This document shows positions 42,448 through 53,352 of a stretch of 64,000 bases of DNA, in pieces. Both the position numbers and the translations under genes were made by a program. The notes under the pieces were generated by a model, which worked only from the letters and a program-made list of their open reading frames with translations, made no database searches and had not been told where the DNA came from. Within the stretch, counting starts at the first letter, position 1. Each line of letters opens with the position of its first letter. The stretch is taken from assembly GCA_030347455.1 (NCBI GenBank), contig JAQOSZ010000082.1, positions 1 to 64,000 on the forward strand, in the 5' to 3' direction. Source of the DNA: Kentomonas sorsogonicus (lineage: Eukaryota > Euglenozoa > Kinetoplastea > Trypanosomatida > Trypanosomatidae).

Positions 42448-45400
42448 ATGTCGGAAAACATCAAGGTGTACGTGCGCGTGCGCCCCTTTTTGGCGGGGGA
42501 GGGCGGCGCCAGCTGCGTCGCGTGCAGCGAGCGGCAGATCTCCGTTGGCGGCATCGGCAAGTCCTTCGCCTTCGACGGGGTGTTCGACAGCGCCAGCAGC
42601 GAGGACGACGTCTTCGCGCGTGTGGGCGTGCCGGCGGTGGAGGCGACGCTCGGGGGCTACAACGCGTCCGTGATCGCCTACGGGCAGACCGGCAGCGGCA
42701 AGACGTACACCATGTCGTCGCTCACCAGCGACGTCGTGCTGGAGCTCTTCAGCCGCCTCGCCGACGACTCGCAGCCGCCCTCCGCCAGCCGCAAGGTCGC
42801 TGCCGACGGCACCCTCCCGCCGCCCGCGCCAGCCCGCCAAGTACACCATCCGCGTCAGCGCGCTCGAGGTGTACAACGAGAACATCGGCGACCTTCTGGG
42901 ACGCGCGGGGGCGGGGGCGGGGACGGGGGCGGAAGGGGCCGGCGGCGCGGCGTCGCCGACGTCCCCGGCCGCCGCGGCCGCGCGGGAGCGTCGCCTGTCG
43001 GTGTCCAGCGCGTACTTCCAGGCGTCGACCACCGCGCTGCACATCCGCGAGGACCCCAAAGGCGGCGTGCACGTGCCCGGCCTCACCGAGGTGCCCGTCG
43101 CGACGGCGGAGGAGCTCATGGCGCTGGTGGAGGCCGCGACGGAGGGGCGGCGCACGGCGAGCACGCTGATGAACGCGACCAGCTCGCGCTCGCACTGCGT
43201 CGTCACCGTCACGCTGCAGCGCAAAGGCGCCGTCGCGCGCTGCTGCTTCGTCGACCTCGCCGGCAGCGAGCGGCTCAAAAAGTCCCTCGGCATCGGCAGC
43301 AGCGACAGCGCGGCGCTTGCGAGCAGCATCGGGCAGATGAACGGCGGCGCCGGCGGCAAGGAGGCGGTGCAGGAGCGCATGCGGGAGGGCATCAGCATCA
43401 ACGGCGGGCTGCTCGCGCTCGGCAACGTCATTGTGGCGCTCTGCGAGCGGAGGCCTCACGTGCCGTACCGCTCCTCCAAGCTGACGCGACTGCTGCAGCC
43501 CATGCTGGGCGGCAACTCCAAGACCACCATCGTCGCCTGCGTGTCGCCGCACGCGCTGTCGCTGGAGGAGACGCTCAACACGCTCAAGTACGCCGACCGC
43601 GCCAAGGCCATCAAAACCACCCCCACCGTCGTGGTCTCCACATTCACCTCGCAGGAGGAGGCCGAGCAGACTATCCAGGCGCTGCGCGCAGAGCTGGAGG
43701 CGGTGCAGCAGCAGCTGGCCACCGCCCAACAGCAGCAGCAGCAGCAGCAGCAACCGCCGGCGCCGGCGCCCCAGGTGGCGTCACCCAAGAGAGCAAAGGC
43801 GGGGCCGTCTCCCGCCCCCGCCGGTCTCCCCCCACCGCACCCCTCCACCAACACCGCTAGTGGCAGCGCCGGCGGCGGCAGCAGCGCCTTGCAGGAGGAG
43901 GTGGCGGCGCTGCGGGCGCGGCTGGCGGAGGAGCAGCGGCTGACGGCGCAGCTGCAGGAGGACCTCTTCAACGCGGAGTACACGATCATGGTGGAGGTGG
44001 AGCGCCGCAAGCACCTCGAGGAGCAGCTCGCCACCGGCGACGACGCCAGCGAGGAGCGCGGCAGCAGCGTCGAGACCGGCGGCGGCAGCAGCGCGTCGCA
44101 CAGCCCCAGGCAGCCACAGCAGCCACAACAGCAGCCTCTCAGCTCCGTGCTGCGGCTGCTGGAGGAGGAGCGCGCGGACCTGGAGGCCCTCAAGGCGAAG
44201 AAGCTGTCCGAGGCGCAGCGGCTGCAGCACGAGCTCGACGACGGCGGCGGCGACACGGACGGCGACGGCGACGGCGAGGGCGACGGCGAGGCCATCACGG
44301 AGCTCTCCGAGGACATTGTCGTCAAGACGCGCACCATCGAGCTGCTGGAGCGGCAGAACGCCGAGACGCGCACGCGCCTGCAGGACTACGACGCGCGCCT
44401 CAGCGCCATCGGCGAGGACAAGGCGCGGCTGGAGAGCGAGCTGGCGCGCGCGGAGCAGCTGCTGGAGGCCTCGGAGATGGCGCGCCAGCAGAAGGAGGAC
44501 GAGCGCGTGAAGCTCAACGCCGAGTACGCGGAGCGCGTGCGGCGGGCGGAGGAGACGGCGGCCGACTTCCGCAGGCGCGTGCGCGAGGCGGAGCACGAGA
44601 TCCGGACGCGGCAGCACAGCATCGAGCGCACGCGGCAGCTGCAGGCGGAGGTGGAGCGGCTGCGCGAGGACCTGGTGCGGCAGCGCCAGGCGAACCGCGA
44701 GGAGCAGCGCCGCGTGCGCAGCCTCTCCGCGGCGCACATGCAGGAGACGAGCGACCTGCAGCGGCGCCTGCGCGAGTCGGAGCTGCAGGTCGGCAAGTTG
44801 CACTCGCTGCTCGACCGCAAGTCCATCGAGATCGCCAAGGCGCGCAACCAGCTCACGTACCTCACCAACGGCGGCGGCGCTGGCGGTGGCGGGCGGCGGC
44901 GGCTGCACGGCGGAGCGGTGGCGGTGGCGGCGCCGCGGCGGCGGATACGACGCAGGCGCAGATTGACCGCGAGGTGCAGACGCTGAGCGGCCTCGAGCGC
45001 GAGATCAAGGAGCTGCGGACGTACCGCGGGCGGCTGGAGGCGGCGCGGGACCGGGACGGCCCGCGGTGCGAGCGCGCCGTCAAGAGCTTCACGCAGCGGC
45101 TGCAGCAGATCGAGCAGCAGCTGGAGGAGGCGGGGGACGCGGACGGCGGGGAGGCGGCGGAGCTGCGGCGCGAGCAGGACGCGATCGCGACGAAGCTCGC
45201 GCAGCTGGAGCCGGTGCAGCAGAAACTATCAGAGCTCGACGCGCAGATCGACGACTTCGGCTCCCGCATTGACACCCTCAACGACGTGCGCAAGTACCAC
45301 CTCAACACCATCCGCCGCCTGCAGAAGGGCGGCCGCAGCGGCGGCGGCGGCGGCGACGATAGTCCCCTCCCCTCCGTCCGCGACATTCCGCCGCGCCGAC

Positions 45401-45528
45401 GCCGCCGCACCACCGCCGCCCGTAAGGCCTCCACCTACGGGTCGCGCCGCAGCGGCAGCATCAGCGGCAGTGCCAACGCCACCGCTGACACCTCCACCGC
45501 CTCGCCCAAGGACAAGGCTGAGCTCTAG
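42448..45528 (+). CDS. Kinesin with N-terminal motor and long coiled coil (kinesin-4-like?)
   Basis: This is a microtubule motor of about 1026 residues, read in three frames. The N-terminal motor domain has VYVRVRPF, the P-loop GQTGSGKTYTM, EVYNENIGDLLG, switch I NATSSRSH, switch II DLAGSERLKKSLG and YRSSKLTRLLQ with LGGNSKT, then the neck ETLNTLKYADRAKAI. An N-terminal motor with this neck and a long discontinuous coiled coil suggests a plus-end kinesin-4/chromokinesin-like type; subfamily assignment is tentative. Poly-Gln (around 43730-43750), acidic Gly/Asp (44238-44290) and basic Ser/Arg C-terminal stretches are present. There are two frame changes: near 42831 inside the motor (one extra base or two missing), and near 44891 at a GGG run (one base missing). 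After the second, GLEREIKELRTYRGR and a further coiled coil run to 45528. Confidence 0.88.
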
Positions 45529-46094
45529 CCCGCTCGTGCTTTTTTTGTTTTCGTCCTCCTCTCTCTCCCATTCCCTGTCTCTGCTGCATTCTTTGTTTTG
45601 TCTCCGTTTCTGTGCCCTCTACCTACTGTATTATTACACATCACCCATTTTACTATCCCCCTCCCTTCTTTAACACTATTAGCTAAACAAACCACTGTAT
45701 CGGTGACTGCGAAACCCCCATCCCGAGAAAGCAAGGAAGGGTTCGAGAATCCCTATACGTTTCTCTTTCTGTTGTTTTTTTCTTGTTTTCTTCGACATTT
45801 CTTTTTTTTTTTTAATGTACTTATATCGTCGTATTGTGTGACGCTGAAAACAGCTCTTGGTACTGTGTTCACTTTTCCCCTCGCACACACTCTCTCTTCT
45901 TTAGTGATTGTCTCGCATTGAGGTTTGTTGCTACTTCATCGAATTCTTCTCCCTCTTGTGCTGTCTACCCTCTACCCCTCTCATTACGCTCGTTTGAAAG
46001 AGCAAGTACATACCTCGGCAGGTGCTTTACAGGACTCTGATCCCCTTCCCCCCCCCCCCCTCCCCTTTCCTAGAGTGATCCATCCCTTCCGCCG
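45529..46094. other. Intergenic spacer
   Basis: This 566-base T/C-rich spacer has T runs (45803-45813) and ends in a run of 13 C (46048-46060) and an AG acceptor. I see no gene. Confidence 0.65.
46041..46073 (+). promoter_or_regulatory. C13 tract and acceptor for the CHFR-like gene
   Basis: A 13-C run plus TCCCCTTTCC ends in TAG, with AG at 46072-46073. The 5' UTR is about 21 bases. Confidence 0.65.
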
Positions 46095-47634
46095 ATGAGC
46101 CAGTCACCGCCGACGCCGCTGGATAGTCTGGATGCGGTGAACGACATGTTCGACCTGGCGGCGCCGCCGCTGCAGCAGCCGGTGGTGGCGCGGCTGACGG
46201 CGCTGGGCGGCGGCGAGCTGGAGAGCATCGAGCTGCACCAGGACGACGCGCGGGTGGTGCTGGGCCGCGGCAAGGAGCTGCGCCCCCCGCACCGCGTCAC
46301 CGTCAGCGGCAAGCTCTCCGCCGCGCACTGCGAGCTGCGCGTCGACCCTGTCACGCTGCGGGTCACCGTCACCGACACCTCCACCAACGGCACGTTCGTC
46401 AACGGCGCGCGCGTGGCCAAGGGCGCGGCGCAGGCGCTGCAGACCGGCGACCACCTCTCCCTCACGCGCCCCGCCCGCGACCCCGACGCCGCCGCCGCCG
46501 ACGCCGCGGAGTCCGTCGAGTACGTCTTCCAGCGGCTGCGGGAGGAGACGACGGCGAGCAAGCTGGAGGAGGAGCTGACGTGCGGCATCTGCCGCGGGCT
46601 CTACCACCGCCCGTGCACGCTGCTGCCGTGCATGCACGTCTTCTGCGCGGGGTGCATCAGCCGCTGGACCGGCGGCGCGGGCGGCGCGACGTGTCCCGAG
46701 TGCCGCACGCCGGCGGAGAGCATCCGCCCGACACACAAGATCCAGGGCTGCGTCGACCAGCTGCTCGCGGCGGACCCCAGCAAGCGGCGGCCGGAGAGGA
46801 GCTCCGCGCGCTCGACGCCGACGACACCGTCCCGCCCACCGGCAAGGTGCTGGGCAGCCGCAAGCGCCAGCGCGACAGCGGCAGCGGCAGCGAGCGCGGC
46901 AGCGGCGCCGACAGCGACCTCAGCGACGACGACTACAGCGGCAGCGACGGCAGCGACCTGCCGGGGGTGCAGGGCCTGCGCGTGGGGCAGTACCAGCGTG
47001 GGGCGTTTGGGCAGCCGGCGGCGCCGCAGCGGTGCCGCGAGTGCGACACGCCGTCGTCTGTCGACCAGTTCCAGTGCGTCCCCGGCGGCCCGCACCTCCG
47101 CTGCGCGCGCTGCGGCTCGCTCTTCCCGGAGCGCCCCCTGTGCGGGCGGGCGCAGCGCTGCGGCCTCTGCAGCACACCCTTCTGCTGCCTCTACTACCCG
47201 CAGCCCGGAGCGTGCGAGGGCGCGATGAAGCCGCTGCGCATGCACGAGATGTCGGTGCTGCCGACCTCCACCTTCGGCGGCAACACCACCGAGCAGGCGA
47301 TCCTCACCACGTACCTCGCGGGCAAGCAGATCCTCGTGGGCGCCGTGTGGCAGGAGTGCCTGCAGCGCCTCGCGGCTGGCGAGTGGACGCCGGACATTGT
47401 CAGCATCCAGGGGCCTCTGACCGCCGACACGCCCGTGTGCGCGGGGTGCGCCGCCAAGGCCTTCGCCGCGCTGCTCTTCCACTACCGCCGCGCGATCCCC
47501 AGCGACGACCTCCCGAGAGCGTGACGCGCCGCTCCAACTGCTGGTACGGTGTGCAGTGCCGCACGCAGTTCCACAAGCTGCAGCACGCACAGAACTACAA
47601 CCACGTCTGCTACCAAGAGAAGCGCAAGGAGTGA
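46095..47634 (+). CDS. CHFR: CHFR-like E3 ubiquitin ligase: FHA, RING and PBZ zinc finger
   Basis: CHFR is a mitotic checkpoint E3 ligase that binds phosphoproteins by FHA, ubiquitylates by RING and binds poly(ADP-ribose) by a PBZ finger. Here an FHA domain spans about 25-130 (VLGRGKELR, SAAHCELR, DTSTNGTFVNG), and a C3HC4 RING about 163-203 (CGICRGLYHRPC, CMHVFCAGCISRW, CPECR). After an acidic linker there is a Cys-rich region (CRECDTPSSVDQFQC, CARCGSLFPERPLCG, CGLCSTPFCCLYY). The C terminus is NCWYGVQCRTQF followed by HAQNYNH, matching the CHFR PBZ pattern. The first frame ends at 47228 and the second at 47524; the PBZ lies in a third frame, with its first Cys codon at 47539. Single missing bases near 46781 and near 47507-47510 (a CCC run) would join all parts into about 512 residues. 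Confidence 0.85.
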
Positions 47635-48081
47635 GCGGCGAACGGTGGCTCCACTCATTGCAGTACGCAACAATTGTTTTGTCTGTTTGTTCTCTTTCCC
47701 CCCCCCCCCCCCTCCAAGTGCTGGACGAATAACATCTTTTTATATATAAACGCTTTTCTTTTATTGCTTGCTGCCTTTTGACGCATAACACACAAAGATA
47801 TATTTTGTCTCCCATCTTGTAGTATGTGTATTGCTTGCATCACACAATAGAAAAGTAATAGAACATATCATTTCATCACGGTATAAAGTCATTTATGCGA
47901 CACAATTCTAGTATCCTGATTAACCTTCTGCTGTACGTGGGTGGGTTGGTGCTACTTGGAGCATAAAGCGGTGCAGCACGTGAAGCGTTGCACAAGTGGT
48001 TTTATCAATTTTGCAGAATTCACTGAGTCACCCAGATATCCCCACCTACGTCTCTCCCTCCCCGAATCCACAGCGTCTGAA
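47635..48081. other. Intergenic spacer
   Basis: This 447-base spacer has a run of 15 C at 47698-47712 followed by TCCAAG, a possible acceptor far upstream of the next ATG. A nearer C/T-rich stretch lies at 48042-48063. I see no gene. Confidence 0.6.
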
Positions 48082-48420
48082 ATGACAAAGCCTCACCCGC
48101 GCCACCGCCAGACCATGAGCGGTCACTTTGACAAGGAGAAGACCGCCACGCTGGAGAAGCGCTCGCGGCTCTCCTACATCCTCTCTGCTAACAGGGAACT
48201 CTCGCCAATGGAGCTCAAGTTCCGCAACCACGGGTACTTCCGCATCGCTGGACTGCTGATTCTGGGATTCTACTTTGTCTACTGCAACCCCGAGTACAGC
48301 TACACCTACACGGCGATACGCAAGAAGTATGAGTGGGAGGGTACGGAGCCGCTCTTCCCGCAGTACCTCAAGATTCAGCCCACTACCACGTCCCCTGTTT
48401 CCGAGGAGAGCTTCAAATAG
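48082..48420 (+). CDS. Small single-pass protein, about 112 residues, probably mitochondrial
   Basis: I do not recognise a family. The frame is open upstream to 47941 but only from GTG. The first ATG is at 48082 (MTKPHPRHRQT), with a second in-frame ATG at 48115 (MSGHFDKEKTA). A basic N terminus is followed by one membrane span at about residues 52-66 (FRIAGLLILGFYFVYC) and a Tyr-rich short tail (YSYTYTAIRKKYEWEG, then FPQYLKIQ). Small basic single-span proteins of this sort are typical accessory subunits of the mitochondrial respiratory complexes or ATP synthase in kinetoplastids, so that is a possibility, not an assignment. The frame is intact. Codon use is more mixed than in its neighbours. 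Confidence 0.72.
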   Translation: MTKPHPRHRQTMSGHFDKEKTATLEKRSRLSYILSANRELSPMELKFRNHGYFRIAGLLILGFYFVYCNPEYSYTYTAIRKKYEWEGTEPLFPQYLKIQPTTTSPVSEESFK

Positions 48421-48665
48421 GCGGCACCTTTACGAGTTCGGGCTTGTTTTTGCTTTGTATTGTCACACTCACAGTATTATTCCCATTCCCCCCCCCTCAC
48501 TTTTTTGTCTCTACATTCACCGCATATCGCAATCACTACTGTATTCAATCACGCGTGTCATTGTGAAAGACATAGACTTGCTTGCCTTGCACACCGTAAC
48601 GACTGCCCCACCGATTCCGTGCTCGTCAAGTGATCTTTGGCAAGTTGCATGCAACGCCGCCCTAC

Positions 48666-48701
<36 letters not shown>

Positions 48702-48869
48702 CCTCTCTCTCACCTCCCTCCCACAACCTTGCTTCATTCTACAGAAACACCCGTTTTGTTTAAAGTCACAAAACACCTCCGAGATTCCTTAGTCTCTCCT
48801 TTTTCTTTTTAATCCGCTTGCCAGCAACTCCCAGCAGAGCAGCAGCCCGGCCGCCCACCCGCGCCCGCC
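48421..48869. other. Intergenic spacer
   Basis: This 449-base spacer holds a nine-C run (48488-48496), a (CT)14 repeat at 48670-48699 and two pyrimidine-tract/AG pairs for the next gene. I see no gene. Confidence 0.65.
48670..48744 (+). promoter_or_regulatory. (CT)14 tract and candidate acceptor for the CFAP96-like gene
   Basis: The CT repeat and following CCACCTCTCTCTCACCTCCC stretch end in CATTCTACAG, with AG at 48743-48744 (126-base 5' UTR). A second tract at 48788-48812, followed by GCCAG, is closer to the ATG. Confidence 0.55.
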
Positions 48870-49767
48870 ATGTTCAGCCCCCCGGTCTTTCTCTCCGTCG
48901 GCGACGAGTACGACAAGCCGAAGCCCAAGGACCCCTGACAACGGCGCCAAGCACGACAAGACCTTCAAGGTCTCCGCCCCGCGCCACCCCCACGTGACCG
49001 ACTCCACCTTTAGCAAGTTCGAGTCGCTCTCCACCGGCGACCCCTACCGCGCCGTCGGCTTCGGCGGCCCTTTTCGCGAGCCGGACGAGAAGCAGAAGGC
49101 CGCCGACGCCGCCGCCGACCGCCCGCCGTTCCGCCCGACCAACCGCCCGCACAAGAGTAGCGGCAAAGGCGACTACTATGGGACCTTCGACGAGAACAAC
49201 AAGCCCAAGCACGAGGCGGAGCTGCCGCCGCTGCCGGCCAAGGAGCGCTCCATCGAGACGCGCAAGCGGCCCATCCTGACGAACCCGCCCAAGAAGGGCA
49301 CGTACGGCTACAGCGGCCTCTCCATCGGCGGCAAGGGCGAGGTGCAGTACGTCTCGGACCCCTACTTCTCCGACCAGCACCGCGAGGCGCTCGAGCGCAA
49401 GGCGGGCGCCGCCAAGAACATGGGCGCGCCCTTCCGCAGCCGCGTGCACTGCGGCGACTACCTCGACGAGACCGACCACGGCGTGCCCAAGGTCTACTCG
49501 CTCTCCAAGCCGCTGCCGCCCAAGAAGCAGCCCAAGAAGGAGCCGGAGCCGGTGGCGGCGCGCCCGTGGGTGCCCGGCGGCGCGCTGCGCAAGGAGATCA
49601 CCAAGTTCCCCGAGTACCAGGAGGACCCCGAGGACCTCAAGGAGCGCCGCGTGCGGGAGCTCAAGCAGAGGGAGCGCGAATACAAGCCGTGGTGCCCCGC
49701 CGGCAACAGGCCCTACCAGCACATCTACAGCACCCCTATCCAGTACAACCCGCCCCCGGTCAACTAA
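48870..49767 (+). CDS. CFAP96: CFAP96 (C4orf47)-like ciliary protein
   Basis: CFAP96 (formerly C4orf47/UPF0602) is a conserved cilium- and flagellum-associated protein of unknown mechanism. The gene starts at the ATG at 48870 (MFSPPVFLSVGDEYDKPKPK) and stops after 22 codons at 48936. The shifted frame carries on at once with DNGAKHDKTFKVSAPRHPH and KFESLSTGDPY to 49767, about 298 residues in all. One extra base, or two missing, near 48936 explains this. Family-like features are the N-terminal FLSVGDEY, the NPPKKGTYGYSGLSIGG segment (matching KKGTGYGYANITIG in vertebrate homologues, recalled from memory), and a Pro/Lys-rich C-terminal half ending NRPYQHIYSTPIQYNPPP. The expected location is the axoneme or basal body, by inference. 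Confidence 0.78.
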
Positions 49768-50063
49768 CGCAGCTCTCCTCTTGGTGTTTCTTCTGCTTTG
49801 TTTGTTTTATTTTTTTTCTCGCTGTTTTCTTTCTCTCTCTATCTCTCTCTCCCTCCTTTCCCCATTTATGCTACGTCTTACTACGCAATATACGTGAACT
49901 AGTACTCCCCGGCGCGCGGTGCTCTGAACAAAGCACATAGATTTTCTCTATTATATATTTTTTTCTAGTTGCCATTGAATTAGGAATTGTTCATTGCTAG
50001 CTAGCGGGGGGAGGGGGAGGGGGAAGTGTAAAAAAACAAAACCTCGGAAAGATAAACGACAGG

Positions 50064-50065
<2 letters not shown>

Positions 50066-50119
<54 letters not shown>
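50066..50119. repeat. (AT)27 microsatellite
   Basis: An uninterrupted 54-base AT repeat, the longest dinucleotide run in the window; it can form a cruciform and is likely polymorphic. Confidence 0.95.
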
Positions 50120-50123
<4 letters not shown>

Positions 50124-50799
50124 GAAAAATGAAAGGGGAAAAAATGTACTCTACTGTTCTTACTGACTCGAACTCTTTTACAAGCAATTAAGATCTCCTT
50201 ACGTCTTCCTTTCTTTTCTTTTCTTTTTCTTTTTTATTCATTACTTATCAAGGAGAAAAAAAAGTTGACTGTTATATTGTATTGCTGCGAAATGTGCATT
50301 TCGCTTTCAACCTACCCTCTTTCCTCTCTCACTCCCTTTGTACCTTTTCTTTTTTTCTTTTTTTTTTTTTTTCATGTAAATAATCCACCATACATATCTT
50401 GTACTCTTTATAATTCGTATTAAAGACAAAATCAAAAAGGAAAAGAAAAGAAAGGGATCGCTTGGTTGTTGTTGTGTATGCACAAGGTATAAAGGCAAGG
50501 ACGCCATGAATGTATGATACTGATGCTGACAGTGTGTGGTTATACAAATATTTCGTGAAACTGACGAGGATTTTTAGTGGAAAGCAAAGAGATGTGCGTT
50601 TCGGTGTCTCGAGTAGAAGGGAGTACGACTCACATTATGCACCATGCGGAATGTGTGTCTTCTTTTCATGCTAGTACGCAGTGTGAGGGAACTCCCTTTA
50701 AAGCACCATTCTTCTCCTCTCTTCGTCCTCACTTACGTATAAAGGAAAACCTCCGAGACACTAGTACTATTTTTTTCCTTGTGCTTATCACTTAGCATA

Positions 50800-50850
50800 T
50801 TCGTTTCTTTTTCTTTTTTACCCCTTCCCCCCCCCCCCCCCCAATTCAAG
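50800..50850 (+). promoter_or_regulatory. T-rich/C16 tract and acceptor for VTC4
   Basis: A T-rich tract and a run of 16 C (50827-50842) precede AATTCAAG, with AG at 50849-50850. This leaves a seven-base 5' UTR before the ATG at 50858. Confidence 0.65.
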
Positions 50851-50857
50851 AAAAACA

Positions 50858-53352
50858 ATGCCCTATAGCAAGGCGTGGCGGGCGGCCATGTACCCCGACT
50901 TCCGCGACGAGGGCGCGTACGTGGACTACAAGGCGACCAAGGACATTCTGCACCGCATGAAGGAGGACATCGCGAACCCCACGACGCCCGACGAGCTCTA
51001 CCAGGCGCTGCTGGCGCAGAAGAAGACCGTCTACGCGTGGTGCGAGCGCAAAGTTGCCGATCTCCTCGCCGTCGCCGAGTCGCTCTACGCCCGCAGCGAG
51101 AACCTCGTCGAGCGCGAGGAGGAGGAGGAGGACGGCGGCGCTGAGAGGGCCAGGAGGCGGCGGGCGGCGCCGGCGCGCAGGGCCCGCTGACGCCCAAGGC
51201 GGCGCGGCTGCTGGCGGACGCGGTGATGCACGAGATGCTGCGCTTCGTGGAGACGCGCAACCTCAACACGGACACCATCGAGCACATTGTGGGGCGCGTC
51301 TACCGCTACGCCGTCCTCGGGCCCACCGGCGACCGCTGGAAGCGCCTCGAGGGCGAGTACGACTACTACCGCATCTCGCTCGACGAGGTCCTGTGCCTGC
51401 TCTCGCGCGTCTACGACCGCGTGCTGCAGATGGAGGAGCGCATCTCGGCCAAGGGCAAGCTGAGCATCCCCACCGGCGACACCGGCTCGCAGGTGTTCGA
51501 CCGGCGCTCCGTCAAGTACTGGGTGCACATGCAGGACCTCCCCTTTGTCATCGCGCGCATCATCCCGCACCTGCCGCTGAGCACCTTCACCGACTCGTAC
51601 AAGCAGGCCAAGGAGAAGAACGTCCCCTTCCGCCTCGGGTCCCCCGTCAGCTCCGTCTACTGGGACAACAACCGCTTCCTCTTCTACCACCGTCGGCTGG
51701 AGCGGCTCGAGGGCAGCTCGCTCATCCGCATGCGGTGGTACTCGGACACGTACGAGGACGACTGGAACAAGGTCGGGGAGAACGACTCGGTGTTCATGGA
51801 GATCAAGGTGCACCACGAGGCGTGGAGCGGCGAGCGCAGCAACAAGCGCCGCTTCGCGCTCAAGGAGAAGGAGGTGGACGCGTTCGTGCAGGGGAACCTG
51901 AGCCTGCTGCCGGCCGTCGAGAAGCTCAAGAAGAAGAACGCGAGCGCCAAGGCGCAGGAGGAGTTCCGCCAGCTCGCGACCGAGATCCTCAGCAAGATCC
52001 ACGCCTACGACCTCAAGCCGGCGCTCCGCACGCAGTGCCAGCGCGCCGCCTTCCAGCGCGGCGCCGACCAGACGGTGCGGGTGAGCATCGACACGAACCT
52101 GCGCATGTCCGCCGAGGACTTTGGGCTGGGGCACCACTGGCGCTACTCGGGCGGCGACAGCCCCGTCACGGAGTTCCCCTACGCCGTCGTCGAGATCAAG
52201 CTGCAGTGCGCGGAGAACGAGCGCATCGCGCCGTGGATTGAGGAGCTCATGTCGTGCCGCTACATGGAGAGCGTGCCCAAGTTCAGCAAGTACGGCCACG
52301 GCATCGCGACGCTCTACGGCCACACCTCCTTCATTCACATGGTGCCCTACTGGATGCACCAGCTCGACATCGACATCCGCGCCTCCACCAAGCCGGAGCA
52401 GGCCCACTGGGACCCGACCGCCGGCCTCGCCGCCGGCTGCGTGCAGCGCACCGCCGACCGCGTCATCTTCGGCTTCGGCCACGCGCAGACGCAGAACGTC
52501 GGCGCCTCCGAGGCGCAGTTCCTGCCGCGCTCCGACTACAGCCGCGTGTACCAGCAGGCACTCGCTGCCGTGCGCGGCGCCGGCGAGCAGCAGGACGACA
52601 AGAAGGACCAGAAGAAGAGCAAGAACAACAGCAAGAAGAATAAGAAGAAGGGCGCCGCGGACGGCGAGGCCGAGGAGCAGGGAGAGGACGAGGCGGCGGC
52701 GGAGGAGCAGCAGCAGCAGCAGCAGCAGGAGGAGCAGGGCAAGGAGGAGACGCAGGTGGCGCGTGTGGGGCCGGTGGTGCAGTACTCGGTCGACCGCCGC
52801 CACGCCGCCTTCACCACGTACCGTCTCTACCCCTACACGGAGACCGGCGCGGAGCCTCTGTGCTACCGCGGCGGGGCGGGGCGCAACGCGGTGGCGCAGA
52901 CGGCGCACGGGCTCATTCCGTGGCAGACGGGCAAGCGCGTGCGGGTGCCGCAGAAGTACGACCCCAAGACGCTGCTCACCTCGGAGCGGTACATGATCAA
53001 GTGGGCGAGCCTCGCGACGCAGCTGGGCATGCTCGGCCTCGCGACCATCCACTTTGGCAACGGGCTCTTCCTCCCGCGCAACGCGCCGTACCTGCCGACC
53101 TTCTGGCAGGGCAACTTCCACCTCGTCGCCGGGGTCGTGATGGTGGCCGCGGCGCTGCTCACGCTCGCGTACGCGTACGTCGGCTTCAAGGCGCGCTCGC
53201 GCCGCGTGTACGCGCGCCGCAAGATTCGCTACGACGACACGTGCGGCCCAACGTGGCTGACGGCGCTCATCACGGCGTGCCTCATCGTGCTGACGTCGAC
53301 GCACATTATGCGGCGGTACGGACCGATGCTCACACAGAGCGACGAGTTCTAG
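50858..53352 (+). CDS. VTC4: Vacuolar transporter chaperone 4 (polyphosphate polymerase), acidocalcisomal
   Basis: VTC4 makes polyphosphate from ATP and moves it across the membrane; in trypanosomatids it sits on acidocalcisomes. An SPX domain opens the protein (SKAWRAAMYPDFRDEGAYVDY, split over residues 4-24), senses inositol pyrophosphates in the family, and continues past a frame change near 51139 (one base missing; the first frame stops at 51190). The tunnel-fold polymerase core follows, with FMEIKVHHEAWSGE, RFALKEKEVDAFVQGN, RVSIDTNLRM and YAVVEIKLQ. After a Lys/Gln/Glu-rich linker (about 52590-52760) comes a VTC1-like domain of three membrane spans (LGMLGLATIHFGNGLFL, LVAGVVMVAAALLTLAYA, TALITACLIVLTST). 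The total is about 831 residues, near family size. Confidence 0.93.

Larger units (their letters stand above)
49768..50857. other. Intergenic spacer, 1.1 kb
   Basis: The spacer is AT-rich, with the (AT)27 microsatellite at 50066-50119, a purine-rich stretch just before it (GGGGGAGGGGGAGGGGGAAG at about 50005-50027) and T runs near 50345-50372. It ends in a 16-C run with the VTC4 acceptor. I see no gene. Confidence 0.65.
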
